Assembly (NCBI GenBank): GCA_964030785.1
Contig: OZ034974.1
Span: 47,250,003 to 47,314,002 of the forward strand
From: Siderastrea siderea
Lineage: Eukaryota; Cnidaria; Anthozoa; Scleractinia; Rhizangiidae
Length of the DNA: 64,000 bases
Direction of reading: 5' to 3'
Shown: positions 61,285-64,000 of the stretch, one piece after another
How the letters are laid out: every line of letters starts with the position of its first letter
How positions within the stretch are numbered: position 1 is the stretch's first letter
Notes under the pieces: model-generated
What the model saw: the letters and a program-made list of their open reading frames with translations, nothing else
Database searches by the model: none
Told to the model about the DNA's origin: nothing
Made by a program: the position numbers and the translations under genes

Positions 61285-63222
61285 TTATCCATCTATGCTC
61301 TCTATCGTCAGCGGTACTTTCTTGCTTTTGAGTGGTACACAACTGTCAGTGAGAGTTGACAACCTGAGGTTTCTTTCTTCTGCATCGAGGCCAAGGGCAG
61401 TGACGACATCACCTCGTACATTAGTCGAATCAGACCCATCGTCTAGAAAGGCGTTAACTTTGATCTTTTGTCCTTCTGAGCCCACGAGCCAAACTGGTAC
61501 CGTTCGCAACACCACGTCTCCTGAAAACTCAGACTCACCAAAGGCTGTTCGTGTATCAGCAGGAGTGTCCAGTTGTTCAAGCGGATTAGGCGGTCGAAGT
61601 TCGAAGTGCAGATGGAAGTGATGGGTGCTTTTGCAGCCATTAATACCGCAACGATTCCTTCCCGGACAGTCTCTTCCTTGATGGCCTGCACTCAAACAGC
61701 GGTAGCAGAGGTAGTTCTCCTTGGCAATTTCCCATCTGTCTTTCACCGACGTTTCGCCCCACTTCTTGCACGAGGTGATTTGGTGAGGTCCGTTACAGAG
61801 AACACACTTGAGATCGGGCTTTGTTGTTGCGTTGTGGAAAGTTGCTTTGACGGGTTTCTTCGACTCGACACTCTCCTCCTTCTTTTTCTTTGTTCTCGCT
61901 TTAACTTCTTCAACTTCCATGCGATAAGCAACTTGTTTCTGCAACCATTTCGAAAACGTGGAAAGTCCATCTTTTCTTGGCTCTCTGTGCAACCACTCTT
62001 GAAACGACACGAGAAGCGACTCTGGTATTTTCTGCTGCACTGCTATGTAAAGCGCTGATACTCCGGTTAGCTCCTGATGTTGATCATTATCCTCAAGCTT
62101 GGCGACAACATCAGTTAAACGATCCGAGAAAATCTCTAACTCCTTCAAATTGGCTTCCTCGACAGGCGAAGCACGTAAGATAGACTCCATGTGACGCTGC
62201 AAAAGGCGTTTTTCTCCTCCGTATTTCTGTTCCAATTTATCTAAAGCAGCTTGATATTGTTTAGGTGTATATCCTAAGCGCTCAACAGTTCTTAAAGGTT
62301 TTCCAGACAAGGAGTTTTTCAACATCATCATCTTGGTTTTAGCTGGAACTTTCATACGATCTACGAATATTTCAAATTGCGCTTTCCAGTCGTGATAAAG
62401 ATCTTTATCTCCGCTGAATACGGTCAAGGCGGGCTTTTTAATTCCTTTAAACAATTTGTCAACGTCTTTCGAATCACATTCCTCTTCTTCGTTTTCGTCA
62501 CTTTCTTCCTCACTTGAATTAGAATCCTTGCTGATAAGATTTCGAACGGACTTCTTCTTTTTAGATTGTCTGCATTTCGCCAACAGTTCAGCTTCTTCTT
62601 TCAACCGGGCGGCCTCGTCTCTTTCCTGTTGAATTTTAATTTCCCGCGCTGCTCGCTCTTGTAGCTCAAGCTCCTCTTGAAGTCTTTTCTTTTCTTGTTT
62701 AACCTTTAATGCAGCTACCTCTGCCGTAAGTGCAGCTACCTCTACTTGTAGCTCTTCTGCCGCTTTCGAAGCTTGTGAAATATCAGACGATTCGGAGGTT
62801 TGATTAGATTTGTCATCAATTTCGCTCGCATAATCGGCGGCAAAATCTCCGATAACCGATAACGGAGCTCCTGCACGACTTTCTAAATATTCTTCAACTT
62901 TGTCGACGCTATCTTCCACTTCAGTCCTCAATTGATCCAGCCATTCTTCTAATTCTGCTTGTTTACACTCGTCAGCTTGCAAGGCGATAATTTGTTGAGT
63001 AACTTGATTCGCATTTTCCAATGCTTGCATCAACCGTTCTTTCACGGATCTAATAACAGTTCGACTTCCATTACTGGATACCATTTCTTCCACCTTTTTT
63101 CTGTTTCTTGTAACGACTCCTTTGAATGCTGCTCTTCTTCGATGAAGATATTCAAGTTTTCTTGACATCCGCTCGGTGTCTTCTGAAGTTTCATTCGCTC
63201 CTTCGTCTGCTTTGTCGGCCAT
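61285..63222 (-). CDS. BEL gag and protease
   Basis: A 645-codon frame. Residues about 155-225 are a long Glu/Lys coiled coil, and about 230-250 an acidic SSEEESDENEEEE stretch. The capsid-like gag domain follows (about 255-440). Two zinc knuckles lie in CVLCNGPHQITSCKKW and CYRCLSAGHQGRDC (about 475-530), binding RNA. The C-terminal part holds the aspartic protease start FLDDGSDSTN (about 600). It ends at TAA after SIDG, but the reading is open again immediately afterwards, so pol was probably read through or the stop is a recent C to T change (CAA to TAA). Confidence 0.93.
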   Translation of the reverse strand: MADKADEGANETSEDTERMSRKLEYLHRRRAAFKGVVTRNRKKVEEMVSSNGSRTVIRSVKERLMQALENANQVTQQIIALQADECKQAELEEWLDQLRTEVEDSVDKVEEYLESRAGAPLSVIGDFAADYASEIDDKSNQTSESSDISQASKAAEELQVEVAALTAEVAALKVKQEKKRLQEELELQERAAREIKIQQERDEAARLKEEAELLAKCRQSKKKKSVRNLISKDSNSSEEESDENEEEECDSKDVDKLFKGIKKPALTVFSGDKDLYHDWKAQFEIFVDRMKVPAKTKMMMLKNSLSGKPLRTVERLGYTPKQYQAALDKLEQKYGGEKRLLQRHMESILRASPVEEANLKELEIFSDRLTDVVAKLEDNDQHQELTGVSALYIAVQQKIPESLLVSFQEWLHREPRKDGLSTFSKWLQKQVAYRMEVEEVKARTKKKKEESVESKKPVKATFHNATTKPDLKCVLCNGPHQITSCKKWGETSVKDRWEIAKENYLCYRCLSAGHQGRDCPGRNRCGINGCKSTHHFHLHFELRPPNPLEQLDTPADTRTAFGESEFSGDVVLRTVPVWLVGSEGQKIKVNAFLDDGSDSTNVRGDVVTALGLDAEERNLRLSTLTDSCVPLKSKKVPLTIESIDG

Positions 63223-63257
63223 CCCGAACGATAAACGATAAATAGGCGATAACTACG

Positions 63258-63275
63258 TCCGGCTCGAAAGGACCA
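63258..63275 (-). other. Primer-binding site, tRNA-Tyr type
   Basis: On the minus strand TGGTCCTTTCGAGCCGGA begins 5 nt after the 5' LTR. Its complement TCCGGCTCGAAAGGACCA resembles the 3' end of animal tRNA-Tyr, with one extra A. Confidence 0.75.
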
Positions 63276-63280
63276 ATTAA

Positions 63281-63518
63281 TGTTCTAACGAATTCGATAA
63301 TTTTTACGAAACTGCGATCCGGACGAAAACTAGAAAATTCGCAAAACAACGTCTCTAAATCTTCGACTCTTCGACTCTTCTTCTTGAAAACTAGCACTAG
63401 TTCTATCGACGCTTGAATACTAATCAAGTTCTACCAACGCGGAAAAACATACTAATTACGTTCATTGTTAAGCCGTCCCCGTGGGACGAAACTACTAAAA
63501 TAATTGTTCGCCGGAACA
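63281..63518 (-). repeat. BEL 5' LTR
   Basis: 238 bp, the promoter-side LTR. It differs from the 3' LTR at about four positions (for example AACGAATT here versus AACAAATT there). Confidence 0.95.
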
Positions 63519-63523
63519 AACTA

Positions 63524-63681
63524 AATGATAGTGTTTCTTTTTCTTTGACACTTTTATATGATTTATGAACTTACAAAAGTCGGAAATTAAAATACAGAGT
63601 CCACAGGGCCGTGGACTGCTTTTTTATATGTATAAAATTTTTCTTGGCATATTTTTAACATCTCTTTTTTGAAGATTATTA

Positions 63682-63733
<52 letters not shown>

Positions 63734-64000
63734 TATTACTATTATCAACCTACTATCATCCTACATTACACTGCTTAGTTTGTTCATGGGGCTGGGTTAG
63801 ACATGGAAACTCGTATTATTACATCGAAGTTACTCCAAGCCAGAAGTACAGCGATGTTTGGAAAACTTGTCAAAGTAAGGGAGCAGACAAGGATCAGATC
63901 AGCCTAGGAAAACGACTTCATTGTCGACCGCTAAGATCAGAAATACTTCTGTTTAGATGCAGTGTCAGCTAAATCATAGGGGGGTGCATCTTACTTACCC
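63524..64000. other. Flank with ATT microsatellite
   Basis: The run at about 63678-63735 is a (TTA)n microsatellite of about 19 units with two TAC interruptions following. Nothing coding is seen up to the end of the window. Confidence 0.7.

Larger units (their letters stand above)
57298..63518 (-). mobile_element. BEL/Pao LTR retrotransposon, full length
   Basis: A 6221-bp element in minus orientation. The 238-bp LTRs (57298-57535 and 63281-63518) differ at about four positions (about 98% identity), begin TGTTCC and end GAACA. AACTA flanks both sides (57293-57297 and 63519-63523), a 5-bp target duplication. Gag, protease, reverse transcriptase, RNase H and integrase occur in BEL/Pao order. 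A stop between gag and pol, two frameshifts and a late stop in pol make this copy non-autonomous. Young LTRs imply recent insertion, so some breaks may be sequencing or assembly errors. Confidence 0.95.

Overview
The window looks like a piece of an invertebrate nuclear genome that is rich in transposons. An anthozoan cnidarian (coral or sea anemone) is my best guess, at moderate confidence. The reasons are long AT-rich intergenic DNA, small spliced exons, and the company of a Polinton, a BEL retrotransposon, an animal Tnp2-type transposon and a Crypton-like recombinase. No bacterial gene organisation is visible.

1-2.6 kb holds no gene I can support. About 2.6-18.3 kb is a nearly complete Polinton/Maverick (adintovirus-like) element, an integrated animal dsDNA virus relative. 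The minus-strand block carries a packaging ATPase and a collagen-stalk fibre. The plus-strand block carries a PPxY protein, a penton-like minor capsid protein, a small basic protein, the major capsid protein, a membrane-active protein, an adenain-like protease, a zinc-ribbon/helical/PLA2 module and a chromodomain integrase. A third block has four small genes and a 1255-residue protein-primed DNA polymerase B. The capsid-side genes follow a TCTAA/ATATATG start motif. Three small genes and the polymerase follow a different TATATTTAAACGC promoter, and the last three of those four also have an upstream dyad. Several putative virion proteins carry adenain-type cleavage motifs, so protease and substrates appear to form one maturation system. 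The protease and the zinc-ribbon/helical/PLA2 module are out of frame at several points, so this copy is probably not intact. I could not find terminal inverted repeats.

18.4-25.7 kb contains an 11-copy 26-bp array and a 5.3-kb satellite of about 90 copies of a 59-bp unit built around a palindrome. 28.1-28.4 kb has a head-to-head pair of 5S rRNA-like fragments. 29.6-33.5 kb is part of a host minus-strand gene whose distinctive feature is a tandem array of 81-nt, phase-0 exons, each coding a 27-residue Ser/Pro/Lys-rich unit. Two MITE-like elements sit in or beside it.

35.8-38.8 kb is a broken Tnp2/EnSpm-type transposase. 39.5-40.8 kb is an intact 453-codon Crypton-like tyrosine recombinase flanked by perfect palindromes. 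42.5-52.2 kb is a second host gene on the plus strand with very short exons coding a charged, probably coiled-coil protein. A giant fold-back structure (44.4-49.1 kb) lies in one of its introns.

52.4-53.6 kb is a non-autonomous element with a 9-bp target duplication carrying a RecQ-helicase-like gene fragment. A 98-bp relative, also with a 9-bp duplication, lies at 56.5 kb. 57.3-63.5 kb is a full-length BEL/Pao LTR retrotransposon on the minus strand, with 238-bp LTRs, a 5-bp target duplication and a tRNA-Tyr-type primer site. Its pol is broken by frameshifts and stops.
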